Origin: Rhodobacteraceae bacterium (ex Bugula neritina AB1)
GTDB taxonomy: Bacteria; Pseudomonadota; Alphaproteobacteria; Rhodobacterales; Rhodobacteraceae
Direction of reading: 5' to 3'
Assembly (NCBI GenBank): GCA_001730095.1
Contig: MDLF01000041.1
Coordinates: forward strand, 46,631 to 110,630
Length of the DNA stretch: 64,000 bases
The notes below the pieces were generated by a model. It did not search any database and was not told where the DNA came from. It was given only the letters and a program-made list of their open reading frames with translations. Below are positions 24,503 through 32,754 of the stretch, one piece after another. The position numbers and the translations under genes are program-made. The first letter of the stretch is position 1. Each line of letters starts with the position of its first letter.

Positions 24503-25555
24503 TCAGAGACTGGACATAACAGCCGCCACCTGTGTGGCAGCAGCATCGAGGCCCGCCTCATCCAGAGCAACCGCTTCCACTGCCGCGGCGACCTTGGCGC
24601 CGATTGCGGCACGGGATTTTCGGTAGGCCGGATCATAGTGCTCCGCCATCAGTGCTGCCGTCAGGCCTGCCTTGTCGCCGGCCTCAATGCTGGAAAACCA
24701 GCCGTCAACGATTGCGCCAGAGCGATGCGCTCGCAACGGTCCCAGCTTGTCGCGCAGCCGCGCGGCGTCAGACAGGATGTCGTCATAGGCCTGCACCAGA
24801 TAGCGGCAGCGCGCCGCAACCGGCACCTGCAGTTCAATACGGGGGGCCTGTTTCATCGCCTCCCAGACGGCAGGCGGAATGATCCGCTGGCCGATTTTGT
24901 TCGATTCCGCTTCCACCAGCACCGGCCGGGCGGGATCCAGCTGCATCAGCGCCCCCGCCACTGCCGATTCAAACCCCTTCTGCGAAGGCTGCGGCGTCGG
25001 CATTTCCCCCAGCAGCGAGCCCCGATGATTGGCCAGCCCCTCCAGATCCAGCACCTGCACGCCCAAAGCACCCGCCCGTTTCAGCACCTCTGTCTTGGCC
25101 GATCCGGTATAGCCGTCCAGCGCCACCAGCCGGAGCGGCAACGCGGTTTCATACATCGCCTTGTGGACCAGACGGCGATAGCTTTGATAGCCGCCTTCGA
25201 CCACCTCTGCACGCCAGCCGATCTGCTGCAGCATCCAGGTGAACGACCCCGACCGCTGACCGCCTCGCCAGCAGTAGACCAGCGGCTTCCAGCTCCCCTC
25301 GTGATGGCTCAGGCTCTGCTCAATGTGGTTTGCCGCATTGCGGAACACCAGCGCAGCACCCAGTTTGCGCGCATTGAAAGGGCTGTCCTGCACATAGATG
25401 GTGCCGACCTCAGCCCGTTCGTCATTGTTCAGAACCGGCAGGCTTATGGCGCCCGGAACATGGTCCTCGGCATGTTCCGCCGGGCTGCGCACATCGATCA
25501 CAGTGGCAAAGCCATGGGCATAGAATTCTTGCAGGGAAGTGAATTTCAGTGACAT
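24503..25555 (-). CDS. mnmH: tRNA 2-selenouridine synthase
   Basis: Converts 2-thiouridine to 2-selenouridine at wobble position 34 of certain tRNAs, using selenophosphate from SelD and geranyl diphosphate. The 350 residues contain an N-terminal rhodanese domain (VIDVRSPAEHAEDHVPGAI) with the active Cys95 in VYCWRGGQRSGS, and a P-loop domain with GYTGSAKT at 148-155. The usual glycine before Lys-Thr is an alanine here. The start is ATG at 25555; a TTG two codons upstream is less likely. It lies convergent to selD 208 bp away, so the two selenium genes are neighbours. No selA, selB or selC lies in the window, so the role visible here is tRNA selenation. Confidence 0.93.
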   Translation of the reverse strand: MSLKFTSLQEFYAHGFATVIDVRSPAEHAEDHVPGAISLPVLNNDERAEVGTIYVQDSPFNARKLGAALVFRNAANHIEQSLSHHEGSWKPLVYCWRGGQRSGSFTWMLQQIGWRAEVVEGGYQSYRRLVHKAMYETALPLRLVALDGYTGSAKTEVLKRAGALGVQVLDLEGLANHRGSLLGEMPTPQPSQKGFESAVAGALMQLDPARPVLVEAESNKIGQRIIPPAVWEAMKQAPRIELQVPVAARCRYLVQAYDDILSDAARLRDKLGPLRAHRSGAIVDGWFSSIEAGDKAGLTAALMAEHYDPAYRKSRAAIGAKVAAAVEAVALDEAGLDAAATQVAAVMSSL

Positions 25556-25715
25556 CCCCAAGCTCTACCCTGCGATTTGAGCAAGGAAAAGCTGCAATCG
25601 CCACCCCACGGCGATAAGTCTTGCGCGCAAAGCGCACGGGGCGCTATGGCATTTCTCGCAAAGCAATCCCCCGCACGCATTGCCGGGAACAGGACCGCCA
25701 AGGACCGGTAAGCCC

Positions 25716-26207
25716 ATGACAACTGACCCATTGATCATTCACACCCTGCCCGGCCACCTGATCCGGCGGCTGCACCAGATTTCTGTGGCCCAGTTCATGG
25801 ATCACATGACGGCAGCGGGCGTGGACCTGACCCCGGTTCAGTTCTCTGCCATGGCCGCCATCCACCGCTACCCCGGCATCGACCAGGCCTCTGTCGCAGG
25901 CCTGATCGCCTATGACCGCGCCACGCTCGGCAAGGTGATCGACCGGCTGGTGAACAAAGGGCTGGTGGAACGCCTGGTGTCCAAGGCCGACCGCCGAGCC
26001 CGCGAGGTCAGCCTGACCCATGTCGGCGCAGCGCTGCTGCAGCGCATCCAGCCCATCGTGCAAGCCGCCCAGCCCGGCATCCTGACTGGCCTGACGGAAG
26101 AAGAGCAGGACATCTTCGTGGCGCTTCTGAAGAAGGCGACCCATGCCGCCAATGATCTCAGCCGGGCGCCCCAGCGCGACCTGCCAACCGGCCACGCCGC
26201 CGAATAA
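25716..26207 (+). CDS. MarR-family transcriptional regulator
   Basis: Winged-helix regulator of 163 residues with the MarR layout: N-terminal dimerisation helices, a DNA-binding core GIDQASVAGLIAYDRATLGKVIDRLVNKGLVER, and the wing VSKADRRAREVSLTHVG. The D-R-R-A-R-E motif with its Asp and Arg is the family hallmark. ATG at 25716 follows AAGGACCGGTAAGCCC. Ligand and targets are not evident. It is divergent from mnmH (160 bp) and convergent with the SRAP gene, with only 3 bp between their stops, so it appears to be a single-gene unit. Confidence 0.88.
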   Translation: MTTDPLIIHTLPGHLIRRLHQISVAQFMDHMTAAGVDLTPVQFSAMAAIHRYPGIDQASVAGLIAYDRATLGKVIDRLVNKGLVERLVSKADRRAREVSLTHVGAALLQRIQPIVQAAQPGILTGLTEEEQDIFVALLKKATHAANDLSRAPQRDLPTGHAAE

Positions 26208-26210
26208 GCC

Positions 26211-26900
26211 TCAGATCAGCTGGCCGCGGGGAATATCATCTTCCCCAAACGGCTCGATCAGCTCTGACCCTGCCGCCCAGTTGGCGTTCACCGCCGGATC
26301 GACCCGGTGGAAGTCCAGCACGCCCTCTGGCCCCGGCTGCATCAGCCTGGCGGCGCCATGGCCCGCCTCGCCCAGCCATTTGCCCCAGTCGCCAGGTTCC
26401 AGGATCAGCGGCATCCGGTGATGGATGGCGGACAGCCCCTGATTGGCAGCCGTGGTGACAATGGCGCAGGTCTTGACCGGATCGGCATCGCCCCAGCTTT
26501 GCCACACGGCAGCAAAGGCGATCGGGGCCGCGTCACTGCGATGGATATACCACGGCAGCCGCGCGCCCTCCCCGGATTTGGTCCATTCATAGAACCCCGT
26601 CGCCGGGATCAGACAGCGCCGGGTGCGGGCGGCGGCCGCAAAGGCTGGTTTCTCCGCAATCGTCTCAGCCCGCGCGTTGATCAGCAGCGGTCCTGCGGTC
26701 TCAGACTTGTACCACTGCGGCAGGAACCCCCAGCGCATCGCAACCAGCTGCCGCCCGGCATCGCCCATCTGAACAGCATGCACCGGGCGGGTCGGACAAA
26801 CATTGTAGTCCGGCACCTTCGGCAAATTATTTGCCGGCTGCGCCGCAAACAGCTGCGCCATTGCATCCGTGGGCAGGGTTATGGCAAATCGTCCGCACAT
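26211..26900 (-). CDS. SRAP-domain protein (YedK/HMCES family), abasic-site DNA-protein crosslinker
   Basis: Protects abasic sites in single-stranded DNA by a thiazolidine link made by the N-terminal cysteine exposed after Met removal. All active residues sit at the positions of E. coli YedK: Cys2 (MCGRFA), Asn75 (LLINARAET), Glu105 (TGFYEW) and His160 (AIHHRMP). At 229 residues it is of normal length. Cytoplasmic, no signal peptide. The ATG at 26900 is fixed by the need for Cys at position 2. It is divergent from the TPR-sulfotransferase gene and not in an operon. SOS control is common in some bacteria, but I did not see an obvious SOS box. Confidence 0.93.
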   Translation of the reverse strand: MCGRFAITLPTDAMAQLFAAQPANNLPKVPDYNVCPTRPVHAVQMGDAGRQLVAMRWGFLPQWYKSETAGPLLINARAETIAEKPAFAAAARTRRCLIPATGFYEWTKSGEGARLPWYIHRSDAAPIAFAAVWQSWGDADPVKTCAIVTTAANQGLSAIHHRMPLILEPGDWGKWLGEAGHGAARLMQPGPEGVLDFHRVDPAVNANWAAGSELIEPFGEDDIPRGQLI

Positions 26901-26990
26901 GCTGATTTCTAACCCGGCCCGGGGCGCAATTGCAAAACATGCCCCGACCCGCAGTCTTCAGCCGCCTCGACAGGATGATAGATAGGCCTC

Positions 26991-28751
26991 ATGACTCTGC
27001 AGAATGATCTCCAGTCCGCCTTGGGTTTTCTCAACCAGGGCAAGTTCAAACAGGCGCTGAAGCAGTCCAAGGGCGGCATGAAGCGGCACAAGAACCACCC
27101 GGATTTCCCCAATATCGCCGGCATTTGCTTGTCGGGCCTCGGCAAACACCGCGATGCGGTGCCTTACTTCAAGAAGGCGCTGGCGCTGGCCCCCGGCTTT
27201 CACGATGCCCGCAAGAACATGGCCCAGACGCTTTTGTTCCTGCAGCAGGGCGACACCGCCATAAAACTGGTGGAACGGGTGCTGAAGGACCAGCCTGGCG
27301 ATCAAGCAGCGCTTTATCTGAAGGCGCAGGCGCAGTTGGTCCTGAATGACGCCAAAGCGGCCATAGACACCGCCACCGCAGCCCTTGCGCGGGATGCCCG
27401 CCAGCCCCGCATGCTGCGGCTGCGCGCCACCGCCTGGAGCACCCTGGGCGACGAAAAAGCCATGCTGGCGGATTATCAGGCCGCCCTGAAGATCGACCCC
27501 AACGATGCAGACGCCCTGCAGAACATCAGCCTACCGCTGGCCCGACTGATGCGACAGGAGGAAGCCACCGCAGCCGCTGAGAAAGCCGTGGCCGTTGCCC
27601 CCCAGCACGTCGAGGCGCGGCGGCGACTGGCCAGCCAGCTGATTTCCAACGGCGATACTGCTGCGGCACGGGAACAATGCCTGGCCCTGATGGAGCTGGA
27701 CCCCAAGGACACCCAGGTGCTGGAAATGCTGGCCCGGATCAACAACCGCGACCAGAATGCAGAGCTTCTGCCGATCATGCAAAAAGCGCTGAAGGCTGCC
27801 CCCCCCCGCTCGCTCGACCGCGCCAACGTCAGCTTTGCGCTGGCCCGGATCAGCGATCAGGCCGGCGACAAACACGCCTTTGCCGCCCATAACGACGAGG
27901 CCAACGCCTGTATGGCGGCGCAAAACCCCTATGATTACGCGGAAAGCGAACGCCAGTTCAGCCGCATCATCGCCGCCTTCCCCGGTCCGATTACCCCGGC
28001 GCAAGCCACGCCCGAAGGCCCCCGCCCGATCTATGTGGTGGGGATGCCGCGCTCTGGTACCACCCTGACCGAGACCGTGATCGGCTTGCACCCGGATGTG
28101 TTCCCCCTGGGCGAACGCGGCGTGCCGGCCTTCCTGCTGCATCCCTATCTGGACAAAAATCAGGGTTTTACCGCTGATGCCGCCCACAATTTCGTGGCAG
28201 AAGACATCAGCCGCCTGCCGGAAATGCCCCAGGGCACCGCAGCCTATGTCGACAAAATGCCCGACAACTACCGCCTGCTGGGCCATCTGGCGGCCGCCTA
28301 TCCGGATGCACGCTTTGTTCATCTTTGTCGCGACCCGCGCGATGTCGCAATGTCGATCTGGCGCGGCTATTTCTCCGGCAGCTCGCTCACCTACGCCTAT
28401 GACCTCAAGGCGATGGCGCATCGCTTCAACCTCTATGGCCGGCTGATGCAGCACTGGCGGCAGGTGATGCCGGGGCGGATCTATGACCTGCGCTACGAAG
28501 ACTTCGTGGCCGACATCGAAGGCCAAAGCCGCAAACTGGCGGAGTTCTGCGGGCTGGAGTGGGTTGAGGACATGGCCCACCCGGAACGCCACGAGGGCCA
28601 GGTTCTGACCCTGTCGAACACCCAGGTCAGGCAGACGGCGCACACGCGTTCAATCGGCAAGTGGGAAAAATACGCCGACGTTCTCGCGCCCTTCATCGAC
28701 GGGTTGGACCCGGAAATCTGGCCTGAAATCCAGCCTGAAATCAAAGACTAA
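26991..28751 (+). CDS. TPR-repeat protein with C-terminal sulfotransferase domain
   Basis: Protein of 586 residues. Residues 1 to about 300 are TPR repeats (repeated helical pairs such as HRDAVPYFKKALALAPGFHDARKNMAQTLL). The C-terminal part is a PAPS-dependent sulfotransferase with the 5'-phosphosulfate loop VGMPRSGTTLTE near 350 and the 3'-phosphate-binding motif CRDPRDVAMSIW around Arg447. Such TPR-sulfotransferases are frequent in roseobacters and resemble tyrosylprotein sulfotransferases, but their acceptors (protein, sugar or lipid) are unknown. No signal peptide is visible, so it acts in the cytoplasm or at the membrane face. Convergent with the DUF1992 gene (6 bp apart). Confidence 0.9.
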   Translation: MTLQNDLQSALGFLNQGKFKQALKQSKGGMKRHKNHPDFPNIAGICLSGLGKHRDAVPYFKKALALAPGFHDARKNMAQTLLFLQQGDTAIKLVERVLKDQPGDQAALYLKAQAQLVLNDAKAAIDTATAALARDARQPRMLRLRATAWSTLGDEKAMLADYQAALKIDPNDADALQNISLPLARLMRQEEATAAAEKAVAVAPQHVEARRRLASQLISNGDTAAAREQCLALMELDPKDTQVLEMLARINNRDQNAELLPIMQKALKAAPPRSLDRANVSFALARISDQAGDKHAFAAHNDEANACMAAQNPYDYAESERQFSRIIAAFPGPITPAQATPEGPRPIYVVGMPRSGTTLTETVIGLHPDVFPLGERGVPAFLLHPYLDKNQGFTADAAHNFVAEDISRLPEMPQGTAAYVDKMPDNYRLLGHLAAAYPDARFVHLCRDPRDVAMSIWRGYFSGSSLTYAYDLKAMAHRFNLYGRLMQHWRQVMPGRIYDLRYEDFVADIEGQSRKLAEFCGLEWVEDMAHPERHEGQVLTLSNTQVRQTAHTRSIGKWEKYADVLAPFIDGLDPEIWPEIQPEIKD

Positions 28752-28757
28752 CGGGCG

Positions 28758-29066
28758 TTACCTGGTGTAGGACTTGCGGGCGATTTCGATCCGCGCATCC
28801 ATCATCGACATCTCTTTCAGGATCTCCTGCCGGCGGCTGCGGTCGCCGGCCTCGCGCAGCTCTGTTCGCAGGCGCTGCAGCTCGCGCGACAGGCTGACAA
28901 ACTCCGGAACCCCACCGCTTTCGCGCACCAGCCGGTTGACCAGCTCATTCTCCGGATCATCACAGTCCGGCAGCGGCCTGCCCGCGCCTTGCAGATTGTC
29001 AAAGGCACCGTCCTTCTCGGCGGCTTCGATCCGGGCATTGATAAGGTCGATCAGCGGGTGGTCCAT
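28758..29066 (-). CDS. DUF1992 domain protein (DnaJC28 conserved domain)
   Basis: Small basic/acidic helical protein of 102 residues. The core LINARIEAAEKDGAFDNLQGAGRPLP and the following ENELVNRLVRESGGVPEFVSLSRELQRL match DUF1992, the domain shared with the eukaryotic DnaJ-like protein DNAJC28. No J domain is present. Biochemical role unknown. ATG at 29066; the gene sits between the convergent TPR-sulfotransferase gene and the 5'-nucleotidase gene, from which it is separated by the 36-bp palindrome. Confidence 0.88.
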   Translation of the reverse strand: MDHPLIDLINARIEAAEKDGAFDNLQGAGRPLPDCDDPENELVNRLVRESGGVPEFVSLSRELQRLRTELREAGDRSRRQEILKEMSMMDARIEIARKSYTR

Positions 29067-29170
29067 GGGTGCATTCTGCCATGCCAGCCCAGCCAGCGAA
29101 AGACCCTGGAAGCCCGTTTAGAAACAGGCCGTAAAGGTTAAATTTCCTTGAAGAATATGCGGCAGCACCT

Positions 29171-29206
29171 CTGTCCGAATGTTTCGCGCGCGAAACATTC
29201 GGACAG
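29171..29206. repeat. 36-bp perfect palindrome
   Basis: A perfectly self-complementary 36-bp sequence, with half-site CTGTCCGAATGTTTCGCG, lies 24 bp behind the 5'-nucleotidase stop (minus strand) and upstream of the DUF1992 start. It could form an 18-bp cruciform or, in RNA, a hairpin with no unpaired loop. No T-run follows on either strand, so it is not a textbook terminator. It may be a terminator variant, an operator for the DUF1992 gene or a protein-binding site. Confidence 0.8.
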
Positions 29207-29230
29207 TAAGGCTTACCTATTTTTGCCAGC

Positions 29231-30811
29231 CTATTTGACCTGCGAAATCCGCCCGTCGGTATAGGGCGTATAGGGGCCTTGCGCGGCCAGATACTCTGCC
29301 AGCACATCCGCCAGATCCGGGCCGAAATCATAGGCATTCTTGTCGTCGCCCGCGAACATCGCATAGCCGTCACCGCCGTTGCGAACATAGTCATTGGTGA
29401 CCACCACATAGGTTTTGGCCGGATCAATCGGCACAAAGCCCGCGCCCTCGGCCACCAGCACCTCCTGCACCCGCCCTTCATTGGGGGCGGCAGAGGCATC
29501 CCAGCTAAATTTCAGCCCCGCCACCTGCGGGAAACGCCCCTTGACGTCCTCCACCTGACTGACCCCGCTCTCCAGCGCCGCAACCAGCGTCTTGCCGTCA
29601 ATTTCAAAGGTCGACAGCGTGTTCTGGAACGGCAGAATGCTCAGCACTTCGCCCATGGTGACAGCGCCCGCATCCAGACTGGCACGGATACCGCCGGAAT
29701 TGGCGATGGCAATGGTCACGCCCTGATCCTTCACCCGGTCAAGCATCGCATCGGCCACCAGATTGCCCATCTGGCATTCCTGCACCCGGCACACATCGCG
29801 GCCACCTTCGATGGGTTCCCCAGCCTCTGCCACCACTTTGTTGCGGATCTCATCCAGCGGCTGTGCCAGTTCGGCGATCCGGCCAAGGGTAGCCGCATCC
29901 TCGTTGACGTCGGCATCCATAATCAGCGGCTCCCCTGTGGCGCTGACAACATTGCCCGCATCGTCAAACGTCACATTTAGTTCACCCAGGAACTTGCCAT
30001 AGGCATAGGCCTGCACAATCTGCACCCCGTTCACCACAGTCGGGTACGGCCCCACAGCCTTTTGCGAGGTGTTGGACAGGTAGGTGTTGGAATGGCCGCC
30101 GACGATCACATCCACCCCCGTGGTCTCTGCCGCCACCCGCTGATCGACACCATAACCTGAGTGGCTCAGCACCACGATCATCTTCACGCCAGCAGCCGTC
30201 AGCCGGTCCACCTCGGCCTGCACTGCTGCCACTGGATCAGAGAAATGCACGTGTTTACCAGGGCTTGCCAGCTCATGCGTATCCTCTGGCGTCAACCCAA
30301 TCAGGCCGATCTTCCCGCCACCGCGCTCTATCACCGTGGATTTCTTCAGCACGCCCGCCAGTGCTGGCTCCTGTGACACATCCGCATTGGACATCAGGAC
30401 CGGAAAACCCACCGCATCCATGAACCCGCGCAGCACCTCTGGCCCGTCGTCGAATTCATGGTTCCCGACAGTCATCCCGTCATAACCCAGCTTGTTCATG
30501 AACTCCGCCGCGGCCTTGCCCTTGTAGTAGGTATAAAACAGCGAGCCCTGGAACTGGTCGCCGCCATCCACCAGGATCGAATTTCCGGCCCGCGCGCGGG
30601 CATCTGCAATGGCCGTCACCAGCCGCGCGGTGCCGCCAAAGCATTTGCCCTCGGCCTGATCCTCAGCGTCGCAGGCGCTGTCATATTTGTTGATCGGCTC
30701 AAACCGGGAATGAAAATCATTTGTGTGCAGGATGGTCAGCTTATACTCCGCCGCCGCAGCGCCAGCGGTCAGGGCAAGGGCTGCAACCGATGTGAGAATT
30801 CGTGCAATCAT
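29231..30811 (-). CDS. periplasmic 5'-nucleotidase / UDP-sugar hydrolase family metallophosphatase
   Basis: Two-domain enzyme of 526 residues that dephosphorylates nucleotides outside the inner membrane so that nucleosides can be taken up. A Sec signal peptide (MIARILTSVAALALTAGAAAA) is followed by the metallophosphoesterase domain with ILHTNDFHS, VDGGDQFQGS, TVGNHEFD, VLSHSGYGVDQ and VGGHSNTYL, all metal ligands or active-site residues. The C-terminal substrate domain has QMGNLVADAMLD, NSGGIRA and TNDYVRNGGDGY. The family also contains 2',3'-cyclic phosphodiesterases, and the substrate is not certain. It fits with phoX in this window and with the pyrimidine salvage operon at 52-55 kb, although these are separate transcription units. 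Confidence 0.92.
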   Translation of the reverse strand: MIARILTSVAALALTAGAAAAEYKLTILHTNDFHSRFEPINKYDSACDAEDQAEGKCFGGTARLVTAIADARARAGNSILVDGGDQFQGSLFYTYYKGKAAAEFMNKLGYDGMTVGNHEFDDGPEVLRGFMDAVGFPVLMSNADVSQEPALAGVLKKSTVIERGGGKIGLIGLTPEDTHELASPGKHVHFSDPVAAVQAEVDRLTAAGVKMIVVLSHSGYGVDQRVAAETTGVDVIVGGHSNTYLSNTSQKAVGPYPTVVNGVQIVQAYAYGKFLGELNVTFDDAGNVVSATGEPLIMDADVNEDAATLGRIAELAQPLDEIRNKVVAEAGEPIEGGRDVCRVQECQMGNLVADAMLDRVKDQGVTIAIANSGGIRASLDAGAVTMGEVLSILPFQNTLSTFEIDGKTLVAALESGVSQVEDVKGRFPQVAGLKFSWDASAAPNEGRVQEVLVAEGAGFVPIDPAKTYVVVTNDYVRNGGDGYAMFAGDDKNAYDFGPDLADVLAEYLAAQGPYTPYTDGRISQVK

Positions 30812-30973
30812 GAGGAAGGCTCCCGTTGATCTGTTTCAAGCAGAGCCTGCGCCCAAAGCCCGCGCCCGTCAAAGGGGAAAAGCTGCCAATCAGCCTCTCG
30901 TGACGTCAGCATTGCGCAGCCGCCGCGACCAATCCCCCTTGATTCCTTTGCAATCGCAGGGCATCAGGCGCTT

Positions 30974-31312
30974 ATGCTGATTTACAAGATTTTCCGGGCG
31001 GACGAATGGGCCGCCCTGCAGGCGGCGGGCGAAACCCAGGGCGCGCCGATTGATGTGGCGGACGGCTATGTCCATTTCTCCACCGCGACCCAGGCGGCAG
31101 AAACCGCAGCCAAGCATTTTGCCGGCGCCGAGGGGCTGACCCTGCTGGCCTGTGATGCTGGGGCAATGGGCGCGGACCTGAAATGGGAAGTGTCCCGCGG
31201 CGGCGCGGAGTTCCCGCATCTCTACCGCAACATCCGTATGTCGGATGTGGTCTGGGCCAAGCCGCTGCCGCTGGCGAATGGCGCGCACCAGTTCCCGGAG
31301 GAAATGGTATGA
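30974..31312 (+). CDS. DUF952 family protein
   Basis: Protein of 112 residues. [18 protein letters not shown] at the start, [22 protein letters not shown] and the [13 protein letters not shown] block define DUF952, an alpha/beta family related in fold to ADP-ribosyl or glycosidase-like domains but without known activity. The conserved H-F-S triplet and F-P-H-L-Y-R motif are intact. No signal peptide. Its stop overlaps the pyrD start by 4 nt, so it is co-translated with dihydroorotate dehydrogenase, an arrangement that hints at, but does not prove, a nucleotide link. Confidence 0.87.
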   Translation: MLIYKIFRADEWAALQAAGETQGAPIDVADGYVHFSTATQAAETAAKHFAGAEGLTLLACDAGAMGADLKWEVSRGGAEFPHLYRNIRMSDVVWAKPLPLANGAHQFPEEMV

Positions 31313-32367
31313 AGTTTCCTGAGAAACTGGCCCTGGCCGCCTTGCACAAAGTCGATCCCGAGGCCGCGCATGGCCTGTCCATCAAGGCGCTGACCATGGG
31401 GCTGGCGCCGGCGCCCGGTCCGGTGACCTCTGCCCGGCTGAAAACCTCACTGGCAGGCATCGACCTGCCGAACCCGGTGGGGCTGGCCGCTGGCTTTGAC
31501 AAAAACGCCGAAGCACTGGCGCCGCTGGCGACATCCGGCTTCGGCTTCATCGAGGTTGGCGCCGCCACCCCGCGCGCCCAGCCCGGCAACCCCAAGCCGC
31601 GCCTGTTCCGCCTGACCGAAGACAAGGCGGCAATCAACCGCTTCGGATTCAACAACGAGGGCATGGAGGCGATTGGCGCCCGGCTGGCGCAGCGCCCGCG
31701 CGACGCGGTGATCGGCCTGAACCTCGGCGCCAACAAGGACAGCGAGGACCGCGCTGCGGATTTCGCCAGGGTGCTGGCGCACTGTGGCGCGCATCTGGAT
31801 TTTGCCACCGTCAACGTGTCCTCTCCCAACACCGAGAAACTGCGCGACCTGCAGGGCAAGGCAGCACTTTCGGCGCTGCTGGCAGGCGTCATTGAAACCC
31901 GCGAGGGCCTCAGCCGTCGGGTGCCCGTGTTCCTGAAAATCGCCCCGGATCTAGACCGCGCAGGGATCGAAGACATCGCCGCCGTTGCGCTGGGAACCGG
32001 CATCGACGCGGTGATTGCCACCAACACCACCCTGTCGCGCGACGGGCTGCAGAGCGCCCACAAGGGCGAAGCAGGCGGGCTGTCCGGCGCGCCCTTGTTT
32101 GAAAAATCCACCCGGGTTCTGGCGCAGCTGTCGGAGCTTCTGGAGGGCCAAGTGCCGCTGGTCGGTGTGGGCGGCATCAGCACAGCTGAGCAGGCCTATG
32201 CCAAAATCTGCGCCGGGGCCTCTGCGGTGCAGTTCTATACTGCCATGGTCTATGGCGGGCTGTCGCTGGCCGGCGACATCGCCCGCGGGCTGGACGATCT
32301 GCTGGCCCGGGACGGGTTTGACACCGTCGCAGAAGCAGTTGGAACCAAACGGAAGGATTGGCTGTGA
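31309..32367 (+). CDS. pyrD: class 2 dihydroorotate dehydrogenase (quinone)
   Basis: Membrane-associated FMN enzyme that oxidises dihydroorotate to orotate with quinone in de novo pyrimidine synthesis. The 352 residues include the class 2 N-terminal helical extension ([22 protein letters not shown]), FMN and substrate motifs [11 protein letters not shown] and [10 protein letters not shown], the catalytic serine region VNVSSPNT near 171, and VGVGGIST. Length and the N-terminal extension separate it from soluble class 1. ATG at 31309 lies 7 nt behind GGAGG and overlaps the DUF952 stop; the longer open frame upstream is inside DUF952. Its stop overlaps the arsC-like start. Confidence 0.95.
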   Translation: MKFPEKLALAALHKVDPEAAHGLSIKALTMGLAPAPGPVTSARLKTSLAGIDLPNPVGLAAGFDKNAEALAPLATSGFGFIEVGAATPRAQPGNPKPRLFRLTEDKAAINRFGFNNEGMEAIGARLAQRPRDAVIGLNLGANKDSEDRAADFARVLAHCGAHLDFATVNVSSPNTEKLRDLQGKAALSALLAGVIETREGLSRRVPVFLKIAPDLDRAGIEDIAAVALGTGIDAVIATNTTLSRDGLQSAHKGEAGGLSGAPLFEKSTRVLAQLSELLEGQVPLVGVGGISTAEQAYAKICAGASAVQFYTAMVYGGLSLAGDIARGLDDLLARDGFDTVAEAVGTKRKDWL

Positions 32368-32705
32368 TCACCTATTGGCACTACCCGAAATGCTCAAAAT
32401 CCCGCGCGGGTCTTGCCCTGATCGAAGACCGCGGCGCAGAGGTACAGATCCGTGTTTACCTGGAAAATACGCCGTCGGTGGATGAGCTGAAAGCGGCGCA
32501 GGCCGCATTGGGTGTTTCCACAATCGAAATGATGCGCACCGGCGAGAAACTGTTCAAGGACCTGGGCCTGAGCAAGGACAGTCCGGAAGACGCCCTGCTG
32601 GCCGCCATGGCCGCATATCCAATCCTGATCGAGCGCCCGATTGCGATCAAGGATGGCAAGGCCGTGATCGGTCGCCCGACCGAAGCGATCGAAACATTGC
32701 TGTAA
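32364..32705 (+). CDS. arsC: ArsC-family arsenate reductase (glutaredoxin type)
   Basis: Thioredoxin-fold protein of 113 residues. The nucleophile is Cys10 in YPKCSKSR (CX3R type), with the arginines that hold arsenate in E. coli ArsC also present: MRTGE, IERPI and IGRP. This set is what separates ArsC from its inactive relatives YffB and Spx. It would reduce arsenate to arsenite using glutaredoxin. GTG at 32364 overlaps the pyrD stop (GTGA) and follows GGAAGG by 7 nt. There is no arsB, acr3 or ArsR-type metal repressor next to it; a genuine arsenic role is likely but the operon context is pyrimidine-linked. Confidence 0.88.
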   Translation: MITYWHYPKCSKSRAGLALIEDRGAEVQIRVYLENTPSVDELKAAQAALGVSTIEMMRTGEKLFKDLGLSKDSPEDALLAAMAAYPILIERPIAIKDGKAVIGRPTEAIETLL

Positions 32706-32727
32706 ACGGCTGCTGTATAAAATTGCA

Positions 32728-32745
32728 GCGGGCCTGTTGGCCCGC
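32728..32745 (-). terminator. terminator of the MATE/thioesterase unit
   Basis: Stem GCGGGCC / GGCCCGC with a 4-nt loop between the convergent arsC and MATE genes. Read on the minus strand the stem is followed by TGCAATTTTAT, so it mainly serves the minus-strand transcript. Confidence 0.7.
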
Positions 32746-32754
32746 CTTGCACAT

